Positions 1-9,020 of a stretch of DNA of 64,000 bases are shown here, in pieces. A program made the translations under genes and the position numbers. This DNA comes from Micromonospora sp. NBC_01699 (GTDB lineage: Bacteria > Actinomycetota > Actinomycetes > Mycobacteriales > Micromonosporaceae): contig NZ_CP109199.1 in NCBI RefSeq assembly GCF_036250065.1, positions 5,518,001-5,582,000 of the forward strand. The letters run 5' to 3'. The notes under the pieces were generated by a model that worked only from the letters and a program-made list of their open reading frames with translations, searched no databases and was not told the DNA's origin. Position 1 is the stretch's first letter. Each line of letters opens with the position of its first letter.

Positions 1-3000
1 GGCGACGACCGGTTCGTCAGCGCCTTGCGCCGGGGCCTCGACCAGCTCGACGGCCAGCCACACGCCCTGCGCCGGATGGCCGAGACGCCGGGCATCCGGC
101 CGTTGCTGACCGACTGGCTGCGGGCCCGGATCCGCCACCGCTTCGCCACCGGACTGCCGTACCTGCCAGAGTCGGTGGACTGGCTGGGCAGGCTCCCGGT
201 CGAGGCGGTGCACCTGGTCTCCGACGACCTGCGCCTGTCCGGTGACCCCGGTAGGGACGGCGACCTCGGCCAGGCCCTCGGCGTTGACCTCGCCGAGCAC
301 GTCGCCCGCAGCCTGCGTGGCGGGATCATCGACGAGTTGGGCTGGCCGGAGTGGGAGCTGGCCTGGCAGGAGGTTACCGGCGGCGACCACCGGGTCGAGT
401 GGACCTGGCAGGAAGCCTGGCCGTACGTGATCCTCGGCGGGCCGACCACCGTACGCGTGCTTGGCGCGGAGGGCATCGTGCTCCGCCACGACCTGCGCAT
501 TCCGGCCGGCGACATGTGGGGCCAGCCCGACTATCACTACGTCGACGGCCAACTCCTGGTCTACTGGCGCTCCGAGGCCCTCGGGTACGACCCACGCGGC
601 TACTGGCACTCCTCGCCCGACGAGCCACAGCCGATCCACGACGGCCAGCGGCACGCGAACGAGATCACCCTGCCGCTGCCCGGTGGCGGGCGAACCACCG
701 GCCACGGTGTCCTGCACGTCGGTGACACCGTGATCCCGTCACAGCGGCGGATCATCACCGACGGCATTTCCCACTGGGTCCACGTCCGCGACGCCGACGC
801 CAACGACAACGACGTAGACGACGACCACGACTGCGGCGTAGGCGACGAACAGGGCCACAGCACGGGCGACCACGGCCACGGCGCGGGCGACGGCGACCAC
901 GGCTGGCGCGAGTACGACCCCGCCAGCAACACCCAAGGCCGGCGCGGCATGCCCCGGTTCCTGGCCGACCTCCCGCTCGACGGGAGCCGTCTTCGGACAG
1001 CGGACAGTTGGCTGCGCCCAGCCCTGTCCGACCGGGTCACCCCGGCTGCCGTCCCGGTGGACGGTCTACTCGGCTGGCGGGTGGTCACCCTGCCGGACGG
1101 CTCGGTACGCGGCGAGGACCTGGCCGGTCGTACCGTCACCGTGGCCCCGGGCCAGGAGCCGGTCGCGGCGCTGGTGCTGCCCGGCGACGACCGACCACGG
1201 GCCGTCCTCAAGGGTTTCGTCCTGGTCGATCCGGACGGGGTGGTGTCGGCCACGGCCGGGCCGCCGTCCAGCCGGGCCTACACCGCCAGCGCCGTTCCGC
1301 TGCCGGAGCAGAGGTTCCTCGGCAACATGCTGCCTCGGGACCCGGCCGGCTCTGCCGCCCTGCGCCGAGTGGACCGGGACACCGCAGCCGCGCTGCTCAA
1401 GGTCGCCCTCGACGAACGTCGTGCCGCCCTGGCCGAAGCGGCCGCCAGGGAGGCGACCCGCTCCGGGCCGACCAGCGCCCCGCGCACCACCATCGGCCGT
1501 CCCGCCGCCGTCCCGGCGTCCATGGTCGGCGCACCGGCCGGCGGCCCGGGACCAGCCACCACCGGCACCACCACCGGCACCACCACCGGCACCACCACCG
1601 GTGCGGACGACGAGGACGCGCTGGTCGAGCTGGTCCGATCGACGTTGAGGGCGGTCAGCCATGACGCGGTGCTGGCCGGGGTGGTCGGCGTGCTGCGGCT
1701 CGCCGCACGGGTTCGCACCGAGCTGGACACGGTGACCGAGCGGCTCACCACGTCGTTGTCCGCACCGAAGGCAGTGCCGGCGGTCGCCGTGACCGGCCCC
1801 ACCGACGAGCAGCTCGATACGGTGCTGGACGGACTGCGTGGCTCGACCTACGGAACGAGCGGCTCGGCTCACGTCTTCACCCAGTTCCAGGCGTTCGCCA
1901 CCCAGCGGGGCGCCACCACCGGAAGCGGGCCCGCCGTCCGGCTGCACGTCGACGGACCCGCACTGCCGGGCGCCCTGGACTGGTCGCCCCTGCTCGACGG
2001 CGTCGCAGCCGTCGCCTACCGGGCCATCGCGGCGGTCACCCCGGACGAACACCGGGAGACGCTGCGTGCCCTGCTCACCGAGTTCGACCGGCTCGGCCTG
2101 AGCGGGGCGGACGAACCGCTTCGGTGGCGCCGGTTCACGCTGCACCTACTGGACGACGACCTGACCGGATCCGACGGGACGCGCCGGCACCCCGGGCCGG
2201 GTGTGCTGCCGGTGTCCGACGGGGTGTTCATCGCCGTTCTCAAGGCCAGGGGTACGCCCACCGGCTACGCCCTCGACGCGCTGTACCACGATCCGGCCGG
2301 TGCTTTCGCCGTGCCCGAGCCGTACACGGTGCAGTCCTCGGCATCGGTCGGTAACGGCCGCCCGGTGGGCTGGCTGGCCGGTTTCCTCGGCGAGTGGGTC
2401 GCGCGCGGGCCGCTGTGCTGGCGGCCGGAAGCAGCCGAGTCGTTCGCCGAGCTGACCGGTGTCACCCCCACCGCGGCGAAGCTGGTGCTGGCCGGCCTGC
2501 CGTACGTGGACTCGGCGAACACCGTGCCGATCGAGCTGCGCAGGGCGCTCGGGATCAAGCAGGCCGGCGAGGTCAAACTGGCCTTCGGCATGCTGAACGA
2601 GGCCAGGCCGGAACTCCGGCGGGCCGTGGTCTCGGCGCTGCTGCCGGACGACCCGGCCCGACTGTGGACCGCCGGCCCGGACGTGGCCGCCGCCGCGGCG
2701 GTCTGGAACGCCGCCCTGGGACGTCGGGCGGTGGTGCCCGAACAGCTGCTCGCCGAGGCGGTCCGCGCGCTCCGCACCGGCTGGGGACCCGCGAAGGCGT
2801 TGCCAGCGCTACTCGACCCGGCCCGCTCGGTCGAGCTGAGCACCGACCTGACCTTCGCGATCAGCGGCGACCGGGCCAAGCAGGTCGACGACCGGGCGGT
2901 GGGCTTCACCGGTGAGGTGCTGCGCTCCACGATCGCCCTGGCCGCCTGGGTCGCTCACCACACACCGGCCGGTGACCCGTGCCGGGCCGCGCTGCCGGCC

Positions 3001-3810
3001 GCGCTTGCCGCGGTACGGGACCGCCTGGCAAACCGCGACCTGCTGCTCGACCTCGACCAGTACATTGACCTGCCCGAGTTCCGCCAGGTGGCGGGCACCC
3101 CGTCGGAGACCGGCCCCGGCTGGGAACGGTACGGCGCCATCGTCCTGGCCACCTACGACAGTCAACCGTCCCCGGCACTGCGGCCGGACCTGCTCGACGC
3201 CGACGGGACGGACCCGTACCTGCCCGCGCTGCGGGGGGACGCGGCCAAGCCGTACCCGATGGAGGTCGCGCTGGGTCTGGTCCGCGACCCGCGGTTCGCG
3301 GCGCTGCTGGGCGATCCCGGCGGTGACGCGCGGGCGGAGGCCGGGACGTGGTGGCCGCAGGATCCGACCCGATCGGTCCCCGACCTGGTCGCCGAGGTGG
3401 CCGGGGAACACCGCCTGGGCATCGACGCGGCGGCGGTGTACCTGATGCTGCTGGCCATGCCGGACCCGACCGACCGCAACACGGCGAGGTGGACCGGTTG
3501 GAAGCCGGCTCGGCTGAAGGCGGCTCACGCCGAGTTGGCCGGTACCGACCTGGTCATCGCGGCCAGCCGGTCCCGGGCCGGCCGGTCGCTGTTCCTGCCC
3601 GGTCGGTGGCTGGAGCGGCGCGGCGGGCAGGCGCCGATCGAGGGCTGGAAGGTCCCCCTGTTCGACCTCGCACCCGACGGTACGGCCGGGCTCGGCGTAA
3701 CCGTGCCGTTCGAACCGGTCGCCGGGCTGTACCTGCGAGCCTGGCAACGCGTCCGCGACGGCGACCGGCCCCGGTTCGACAACCTGCCCAGCCGCGGCAC
3801 CCGCCGCTGA
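1..3810 (+). CDS. Large uncharacterised protein of a MoxR/vWA/SWIM operon (5'-truncated by window)
   Basis: The frame is open from base 1 and codes for GDDRFVSALRRG before the TTG at 25, so the true start lies outside the window; at least 1269 codons are present. I recognise no catalytic motif. Two low-complexity linkers interrupt the chain: an Asp/His/Gly-rich stretch around nt 800-900 and a Thr/Gly repeat around nt 1558-1602. The rest is Leu/Ala/Arg-rich and looks helical. It lies 111 bases ahead of a MoxR ATPase on the same strand, and the order (giant protein, MoxR, DUF5682/vWA, SWIM) resembles the E. coli yehI-yehL-yehM-yehP-yehQ cluster. I infer a partner or scaffold of that ATPase system. 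Relationship to YehI (DUF4132) is possible but not shown by any motif I can see. Confidence 0.75.
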   Translation, partial: GDDRFVSALRRGLDQLDGQPHALRRMAETPGIRPLLTDWLRARIRHRFATGLPYLPESVDWLGRLPVEAVHLVSDDLRLSGDPGRDGDLGQALGVDLAEHVARSLRGGIIDELGWPEWELAWQEVTGGDHRVEWTWQEAWPYVILGGPTTVRVLGAEGIVLRHDLRIPAGDMWGQPDYHYVDGQLLVYWRSEALGYDPRGYWHSSPDEPQPIHDGQRHANEITLPLPGGGRTTGHGVLHVGDTVIPSQRRIITDGISHWVHVRDADANDNDVDDDHDCGVGDEQGHSTGDHGHGAGDGDHGWREYDPASNTQGRRGMPRFLADLPLDGSRLRTADSWLRPALSDRVTPAAVPVDGLLGWRVVTLPDGSVRGEDLAGRTVTVAPGQEPVAALVLPGDDRPRAVLKGFVLVDPDGVVSATAGPPSSRAYTASAVPLPEQRFLGNMLPRDPAGSAALRRVDRDTAAALLKVALDERRAALAEAAAREATRSGPTSAPRTTIGRPAAVPASMVGAPAGGPGPATTGTTTGTTTGTTTGADDEDALVELVRSTLRAVSHDAVLAGVVGVLRLAARVRTELDTVTERLTTSLSAPKAVPAVAVTGPTDEQLDTVLDGLRGSTYGTSGSAHVFTQFQAFATQRGATTGSGPAVRLHVDGPALPGALDWSPLLDGVAAVAYRAIAAVTPDEHRETLRALLTEFDRLGLSGADEPLRWRRFTLHLLDDDLTGSDGTRRHPGPGVLPVSDGVFIAVLKARGTPTGYALDALYHDPAGAFAVPEPYTVQSSASVGNGRPVGWLAGFLGEWVARGPLCWRPEAAESFAELTGVTPTAAKLVLAGLPYVDSANTVPIELRRALGIKQAGEVKLAFGMLNEARPELRRAVVSALLPDDPARLWTAGPDVAAAAAVWNAALGRRAVVPEQLLAEAVRALRTGWGPAKALPALLDPARSVELSTDLTFAISGDRAKQVDDRAVGFTGEVLRSTIALAAWVAHHTPAGDPCRAALPAALAAVRDRLANRDLLLDLDQYIDLPEFRQVAGTPSETGPGWERYGAIVLATYDSQPSPALRPDLLDADGTDPYLPALRGDAAKPYPMEVALGLVRDPRFAALLGDPGGDARAEAGTWWPQDPTRSVPDLVAEVAGEHRLGIDAAAVYLMLLAMPDPTDRNTARWTGWKPARLKAAHAELAGTDLVIAASRSRAGRSLFLPGRWLERRGGQAPIEGWKVPLFDLAPDGTAGLGVTVPFEPVAGLYLRAWQRVRDGDRPRFDNLPSRGTRR
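1558..1602 (+). repeat. 12-base tandem repeat coding Thr-Thr-Gly-Thr
   Basis: The unit ACCACCGGCACC is repeated three times and then partly a fourth time, in frame, giving a Thr/Gly linker inside the large first protein. It is a likely site of copy-number variation between strains. Confidence 0.85.
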
Positions 3811-3921
3811 CGCCGATCCGCAGGGCGGTGCATCCGCGACGGCCACCCCGGGCGTCGCGGCAGGTCCCACCGCTCCCGCCCCAGCCGCCCCATCCGAACC
3901 ACAGAGAGATCGAGGAATCCC

Positions 3922-5112
3922 GTGACCGTGACGGAACACGCCCGCCCCACCGCGGTGCCGGAGACCGCCGCCCAGGTCCTTTCCGCCGAACAGCGGTACG
4001 CCGATCAGCTGGCCTTCCTGGCCGCGTACGACGGCGGGGCCCGGCCACCGGGCTGGGCGCTGACCCCGCGCGCCGTGGTCACCTTCGTCCAGGGCAGCGA
4101 CGGCGAGGCACTGAAGCTGCCCGCCGACCGGCGTACCGGTCCGGACGGCACCGAACTGCCGGCCAGCATGACCATCCCGGCGAAGTTCGTCGGTGAGCGG
4201 AGCCTGGTCGAGCGGTGTGTGGTCACCCTCGCCGGTGAGCGGGGGTTGCTGCTGGTCGGCGAGCCCGGTACAGCCAAGTCGATGCTGTCCGAGCTGCTGG
4301 CCGCCGCGGTCTGCGGCACCAGCGCGCTGACCGTGCAGGGCACCGCCGGCACCACCGAGGACGCCTTCCGGTACGGCTGGAACTACGCCCTGCTGCTCGC
4401 CCAGGGTCCGACCCCGCAGGCGTTGGTCGACTCGCCGGTGCTGTCCGCGATGCGCACCGGCCGGGTGGTCCGGATCGAGGAGGTCACCCGCTGCCTGCCC
4501 GAGGTCCAGGACGCGTTGGTGTCCATCCTGTCCGACCGCCGGATGAACGTCCCGGAGCTGGTCGGCACCGAGGGCGGCCTGATCCGCGCGACGCCCGGGT
4601 TCACCGTGATCGCCACCGCGAACCTGCGGGACCGGGGCGTGTCGGAGATGTCCTCGGCACTCAAGCGCCGGTTCAACTTCGAGACCATCCACCCGATCTC
4701 CGACGCGGACACCGAGACCGACCTGGTCCGCCGGCAGGCCGTCGCCGCCGTGCAGCGGGCCGGCGCGGCGTACACGGTGGACGACGCGGTGCTGGACGCT
4801 CTGGTCACCGTCTTCCGCGACCTGCGTTCCGGCCGGACGGGCGAGAGCTGGGACGTGGAACGGCCCGGCACGGTGATGTCGACCGCCGAGGCCGTGCAGG
4901 TGGCGGTGTCGCTCGGACTGGCAGCGGCGTACCTGCCCGGCGGGGACGCGCTCGATCTGGTACCGGGGCACCTGCTCGGCGTCGTCCGCAAGGACGACGA
5001 GAACGACCACGCCCGGCTACTCGGCTACTGGGACGGCCCGGTGCGCCGCCGCGCCGAGGACGGCTCGGCGATGTGGCGCCGGCTCTGGGACCTGCGGGCG
5101 AGCCTGCGGTGA
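3922..5112 (+). CDS. MoxR-family AAA ATPase
   Basis: This 396-residue protein is a MoxR-like AAA+ ATPase. Walker A is GEPGTAKS near residue 113, the Walker B region is RIEEV near residue 184 (a Glu-Glu pair in place of the usual Asp-Glu), sensor 1 is ATAN near residue 231, and the arginine-finger region is KRRFN near residue 248. The GTG start follows a purine-rich GAGGAA. MoxR ATPases work as rings with vWA-domain proteins to remodel target proteins or insert metals, and the next gene carries such a vWA domain with a complete MIDAS. The stop codon overlaps the GTG of that gene. It resembles E. coli YehL more than the classical methanol-dehydrogenase MoxR. The target is unknown. Confidence 0.9.
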   Translation: MTVTEHARPTAVPETAAQVLSAEQRYADQLAFLAAYDGGARPPGWALTPRAVVTFVQGSDGEALKLPADRRTGPDGTELPASMTIPAKFVGERSLVERCVVTLAGERGLLLVGEPGTAKSMLSELLAAAVCGTSALTVQGTAGTTEDAFRYGWNYALLLAQGPTPQALVDSPVLSAMRTGRVVRIEEVTRCLPEVQDALVSILSDRRMNVPELVGTEGGLIRATPGFTVIATANLRDRGVSEMSSALKRRFNFETIHPISDADTETDLVRRQAVAAVQRAGAAYTVDDAVLDALVTVFRDLRSGRTGESWDVERPGTVMSTAEAVQVAVSLGLAAAYLPGGDALDLVPGHLLGVVRKDDENDHARLLGYWDGPVRRRAEDGSAMWRRLWDLRASLR

Positions 5113-8100
5113 CGACCCTTTCCCACACGTCGATCGGTGCGGCTGCCCCGGCCGCCGCCCCGCCGACAGTCGATCCGACCCCGGCTGACCCACGAGCCGT
5201 GGTCGACATGCTCACCGGTTCGGTCCGGCCGTACCTGATCGGGGTGCGGCATCACAGCCCGGCCCTCGCGGCGATGGTTCCGGCACTGCTTGACGCCGCC
5301 GGGGCCGAGGTGCTCTGTATCGAACTGCCGGCCGACTTCCAGCGCTGGCTGCCGTACCTGTCCGACCCCGCCGCCCGGGCTCCGCTGGCCCTCGTCGGCA
5401 GCCACGGCGCGGACGGCCGGATCGGCTTCTACCCGTTCGCCGACTTCTCGCCGGAACTGGCCGCGATCCGCTGGGCCCGGCAGCGCGGTGTCGAGGTGGT
5501 CTGCTGCGACCTGCCGCTGGCCGACCCCGGCTGGACCGCCACCGACCCGGCGAGCGACACCGAGCCCACCGCCGGGCCCGAGCCGACCGTCAGTTGCGAT
5601 CCCGCCCCGACCGTCAGTGGCGATCCCGTCCCGACCGTCGGTGGCGATCCCGCCCCGGAGGCTGGTGAGCCGGTGTCCGGCCCGCGCCGGTCCGGCTACG
5701 CGGCCGCGCTGAGCGCCAGCAGCACCGGCCGGGACGGCGACGACCTGTGGGACCGGGTGGTCGAGGTACGTGCCCCGGGCTGCTCGCCCGAAGCGGTCCG
5801 CCGGGCGGCCCTCGGCGTCGGCTGGGCGATGCGTACCGACAGCGCCAGCGGGGACGGTGTGCCGGCTCGGGACTTGGCGCGCGAGCGGCACATGCGTCGA
5901 GTGCTGGCCGAGGCCGGCTCCACCGGTCGGCGGGTCGCCGCCGTCATCGGCGCCTTCCACGCCCCGGCCCTGCTCGCTGCGTCGACCGACGTCGACGCCT
6001 CCGACGGCTCGTCGCGGGCCGTCGGCACGGTCGGCGGCGCCACTCCCAAGCACCCCGTGGGTGACGACGGCAATCGGACGCCCGGCCCGCTCGGCGGCGA
6101 TCCGGCGCCGGGCGGCGCCGGCCCTGCCGCGATCCCGTCGACCGCCGATGTCACCACCGCGTCCACTCAGAACGTCGCCGACCCGTCCGATCGGGTCCGG
6201 TCCGTGACGACCCAGCCCCGACCGGTCACCACCGACGGCGACGATGGCACGACGATCACCTCGTTGGTGCCGTACGCGTTCGACCTGCTCGACTCCCGTT
6301 CCGGCTACCCGGCCGGGATCCGCGACCCGCGCTGGCAGCAGTCCGTCCTCACCGCCGCGGGCGAACCGGAACGGATCCGGGCCGCCGCCGCCCGAGCGGT
6401 CACCGACCTGTGCCGGGAACTCCGCTCGGCCGGCCATCCCGCCGGTACCGGCGAGGCCGCAGAGACGGTACGGCTGGCCGACGACCTGGCCCGGCTGCGG
6501 GACCTGCCCGCCCCCGGCCGTGGCGAGGTGCTTGAGGCGGTGACCACCGTGCTCGGCCAGGGTGAACTGCTCGGCCGTGGTCGAGCGCTGGCCGCGGCAC
6601 TGGAGACCGTGCTGGTCGGTGCCGAGCGGGGCCGCATCGCCCCCGGTACGCCCCGGTCCGGGCTCGGCCCCGCGGTCGAGGCGGAACTCACCGCGCTGCG
6701 GCTGCCCGACCCGGACAACCCGAAGGCCCGCGAGTTCCGGTTGGACCCGCTGCGCACCGAACTGGACGGGCGGCGGGAGATCCTGCTGCAACGCCTCCAG
6801 CTCTGCGGTGTCGGCTACGGCGAGCCGACCGCGGTGTCCGGCAGTGGTGACGGCGCGGCCCTGACCACCCGTTGGCAACTGGCCTGGACGCCATCCGTGG
6901 CAGCCCGGCTGGACCTGGTCGGCGTACGCGGGGTGACCGCGACGCTGGCGGCGGCCGGCACCCTGCGGGAGCGGTTCCGTCGGGAGGCCGCTGACGGTGG
7001 CCCCACCGCCGCGCAACTGCTCACCGGGCTCCGCGACGCCGCCCGGTGCGACCTGCCCGAGCTGGTCACCGACCGGCTCGAACTGGCCGCCACGGTGCTG
7101 CCGGACAGCGGCACACTGCCCGAGCTGCTGGCCGCACTGGACCTGCTGGAGGCGCTGCGCCGGGAACACCTGCCCGGCACCACCTCCGCCGGCCGGGCCC
7201 GGGCGGCCGAGCTGGCCGTCGTGCTGCTGGACGCGGCGGTCCGTGGGCTGCCCGGTCTGGCCGGCAGCGATGCCACGACCGACGCCGCCGCGCTGGTCGA
7301 CCTCGCGGTCCGGGCCGGCGAGGATCGGATCGGTCTGCGCCTGGACGAGACTCTCGGTTATCTGACCCGGACCGGTTCGTCCCTGATCCAGGGCGCCGCC
7401 CTGGCCGCCCGGGTGTTGCTGGACCTGACCGATCTGGACACCCTGGGCACCCGGATGGCCGGGTGGGTCGACTCAGCGACCGGACCGGACACCCGACGGC
7501 ACCTGCGCGGGCTGCTCGGTGGTCTGCTCACCGCGGCGCACCCGCTGCTACAGTCCGCCCCGGCCGCGCTGGACCCGCTGCTGGAGCGGATCGAGCGGCT
7601 TCCCGACAGCGAGTTCCTGGACCGGCTGCCGGCACTGCGTGGCGGATTCGACGTGCTCACCCCGGCAGCCCGGGATCGGCTGCTGCGCACCGTTTCCGAC
7701 CGGCTGGCCGATCGGCTCGACCTGACCCTGCCCGCCGCGCCCGAACTGCTGGCCCGCTGGGCGGCTGCGGACGAGGTCGGCCGGTCCGCCCTGGTCGCCC
7801 GCAACATCCCGATTCCGGGCCCGCCGACCGGCTCCGCCGAGGCTCCCGTCGGCACCGGGGCCACCGCCGACGCCGGGGCCGACGCCGGGTCGGACACACC
7901 GGCCCCTCGGCTCACCCCGACGGACCGGTGGCGGCTGCTGCTCGGCCGTCAGTCCGACCGGTTGTCGGCCGACGCCCGCCGCTACGCCCGCGCCCTCGAC
8001 GAGCTGTACGGGGCGGGCCGGGGCGAGGGCGTCATCGACCTCGGCCCGGCGGCCGGCGGTGGCCAGGAAGCCTCCTTCCCGACCGCGCGCGAGTGGGCCG

Positions 8101-9020
8101 ACGAACTAGAGGCGCTGTTCGGCACTGCGGTACGCGAGGAGGTGATCGCCCGGGCAGCCGAGAGCGGCCGTACCGACGTGCTCACCGAACTCGACCCGGC
8201 CGCGGTACGCCCCTCGATGGAGCTGCTGACCTCGGTGCTGTCACTGGCCGGCGGCCTGCCCAAGGGGCACCTGGCCAAGCTAAGGCCACTGGTCCGGCGA
8301 CTGGTCGAGGAGCTGACCAAGCAGCTGGCCACCCAGATGCGTCCGGCGTTGACCGGGTTGACCAACCCGCGTCCGTCCCGCCGTCCCGGCGGCCGGATCA
8401 ACCTCGCCCGTACGTTGCGGGCGAACCTGGCGCACACCCAGCGGCTCGGCGACGGCCGGACGGTGGTGGTGCCGGAACACCCGATCTTCAACACCCGGGT
8501 CCGCAGGGAGGCCGACTGGCGGCTGGTGCTGGTGGTCGACGTGTCCGGCTCGATGGAGGCGTCCGTGGTGTGGTCGGCGTTGACCGCCGCCGTACTGGCC
8601 GGGGTGCCGACCCTGTCCACCCACTTCCTCGCCTTCTCCACCGTGGTGGTCGACCTGACCGACCGGGTCGACGACCCGCTGTCGCTGCTGCTGGAGGTGC
8701 GCGTCGGCGGCGGTACGCACATCGCCGCCGGCCTGGCCGCCGCCCGTGCACTGGTGACCACGCCAAGCCGCACCATCGTCGCGGTGGTCAGCGACTTCGA
8801 GGAGGGCTATCCGCTGGCCGGGCTGCTCGGCGAGGTTCGCACGTTGGCCGGTTCCGGCGTACACCTGCTCGGCTGCGCCGCGCTGAACGACCGGGGAGTG
8901 CCCTGCTACTCGGTTCCGGTCGCCGAGCAGCTCGTCGCGGCCGGGATGCCGGTCGCCGCTCTCAGCCCGCTCGAACTCGCCCGCTGGGTGGGCGACCGCG
9001 TACGCGGAGGATCACGTTGA
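5109..9020 (+). CDS. DUF5682-vWA fusion protein
   Basis: I start this 1303-residue protein at the GTG at 5109, which overlaps the previous TGA (GTGA). An upstream in-frame ATG at 5073 would overlap the MoxR gene by 40 bases. The N-terminal 350 residues look like DUF5682: GVRHHSP near residue 45, DDLWDRVVE, RERHMRR and GAFHAPAL, a pattern reminiscent of the TraB/EreA-like esterase fold. A helical middle follows. The C-terminal vWA domain (about 1130-1303) has a full MIDAS: DVSGSM near 1144, GGTH near 1202 and SDFEEG near 1228. In many relatives these are two proteins (YehM and YehP in E. coli); here they are fused. An inserted Pro/Asp/Val repeat lies near residues 159-182. It is probably the MoxR partner carrying substrate recognition. 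Confidence 0.85.
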   Translation: MTTLSHTSIGAAAPAAAPPTVDPTPADPRAVVDMLTGSVRPYLIGVRHHSPALAAMVPALLDAAGAEVLCIELPADFQRWLPYLSDPAARAPLALVGSHGADGRIGFYPFADFSPELAAIRWARQRGVEVVCCDLPLADPGWTATDPASDTEPTAGPEPTVSCDPAPTVSGDPVPTVGGDPAPEAGEPVSGPRRSGYAAALSASSTGRDGDDLWDRVVEVRAPGCSPEAVRRAALGVGWAMRTDSASGDGVPARDLARERHMRRVLAEAGSTGRRVAAVIGAFHAPALLAASTDVDASDGSSRAVGTVGGATPKHPVGDDGNRTPGPLGGDPAPGGAGPAAIPSTADVTTASTQNVADPSDRVRSVTTQPRPVTTDGDDGTTITSLVPYAFDLLDSRSGYPAGIRDPRWQQSVLTAAGEPERIRAAAARAVTDLCRELRSAGHPAGTGEAAETVRLADDLARLRDLPAPGRGEVLEAVTTVLGQGELLGRGRALAAALETVLVGAERGRIAPGTPRSGLGPAVEAELTALRLPDPDNPKAREFRLDPLRTELDGRREILLQRLQLCGVGYGEPTAVSGSGDGAALTTRWQLAWTPSVAARLDLVGVRGVTATLAAAGTLRERFRREAADGGPTAAQLLTGLRDAARCDLPELVTDRLELAATVLPDSGTLPELLAALDLLEALRREHLPGTTSAGRARAAELAVVLLDAAVRGLPGLAGSDATTDAAALVDLAVRAGEDRIGLRLDETLGYLTRTGSSLIQGAALAARVLLDLTDLDTLGTRMAGWVDSATGPDTRRHLRGLLGGLLTAAHPLLQSAPAALDPLLERIERLPDSEFLDRLPALRGGFDVLTPAARDRLLRTVSDRLADRLDLTLPAAPELLARWAAADEVGRSALVARNIPIPGPPTGSAEAPVGTGATADAGADAGSDTPAPRLTPTDRWRLLLGRQSDRLSADARRYARALDELYGAGRGEGVIDLGPAAGGGQEASFPTAREWADELEALFGTAVREEVIARAAESGRTDVLTELDPAAVRPSMELLTSVLSLAGGLPKGHLAKLRPLVRRLVEELTKQLATQMRPALTGLTNPRPSRRPGGRINLARTLRANLAHTQRLGDGRTVVVPEHPIFNTRVRREADWRLVLVVDVSGSMEASVVWSALTAAVLAGVPTLSTHFLAFSTVVVDLTDRVDDPLSLLLEVRVGGGTHIAAGLAAARALVTTPSRTIVAVVSDFEEGYPLAGLLGEVRTLAGSGVHLLGCAALNDRGVPCYSVPVAEQLVAAGMPVAALSPLELARWVGDRVRGGSR
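5583..5654 (+). repeat. Three 24-base tandem repeats in the DUF5682 region
   Basis: Three in-frame 24-base copies code for PTVS(C/G)DP(A/V)-type units. The copies differ at a few bases. The repeat inserts a flexible linker into the DUF5682 region and is not part of the conserved motifs. Confidence 0.85.

Noticed and set aside
1558-1602. Possible CRISPR or short repeat array.
   Set aside because: The repeat is a 12-base in-frame coding repeat without spacers. No CRISPR array was seen in the window.
2809-7169. Very long minus-strand open frames (over 700 codons each) opposite the MoxR and DUF5682 genes.
   Set aside because: High-GC codon bias leaves antisense frames open. They show no family motifs, are Arg/Gly/Gln-rich, and lie opposite genes with clear motifs.
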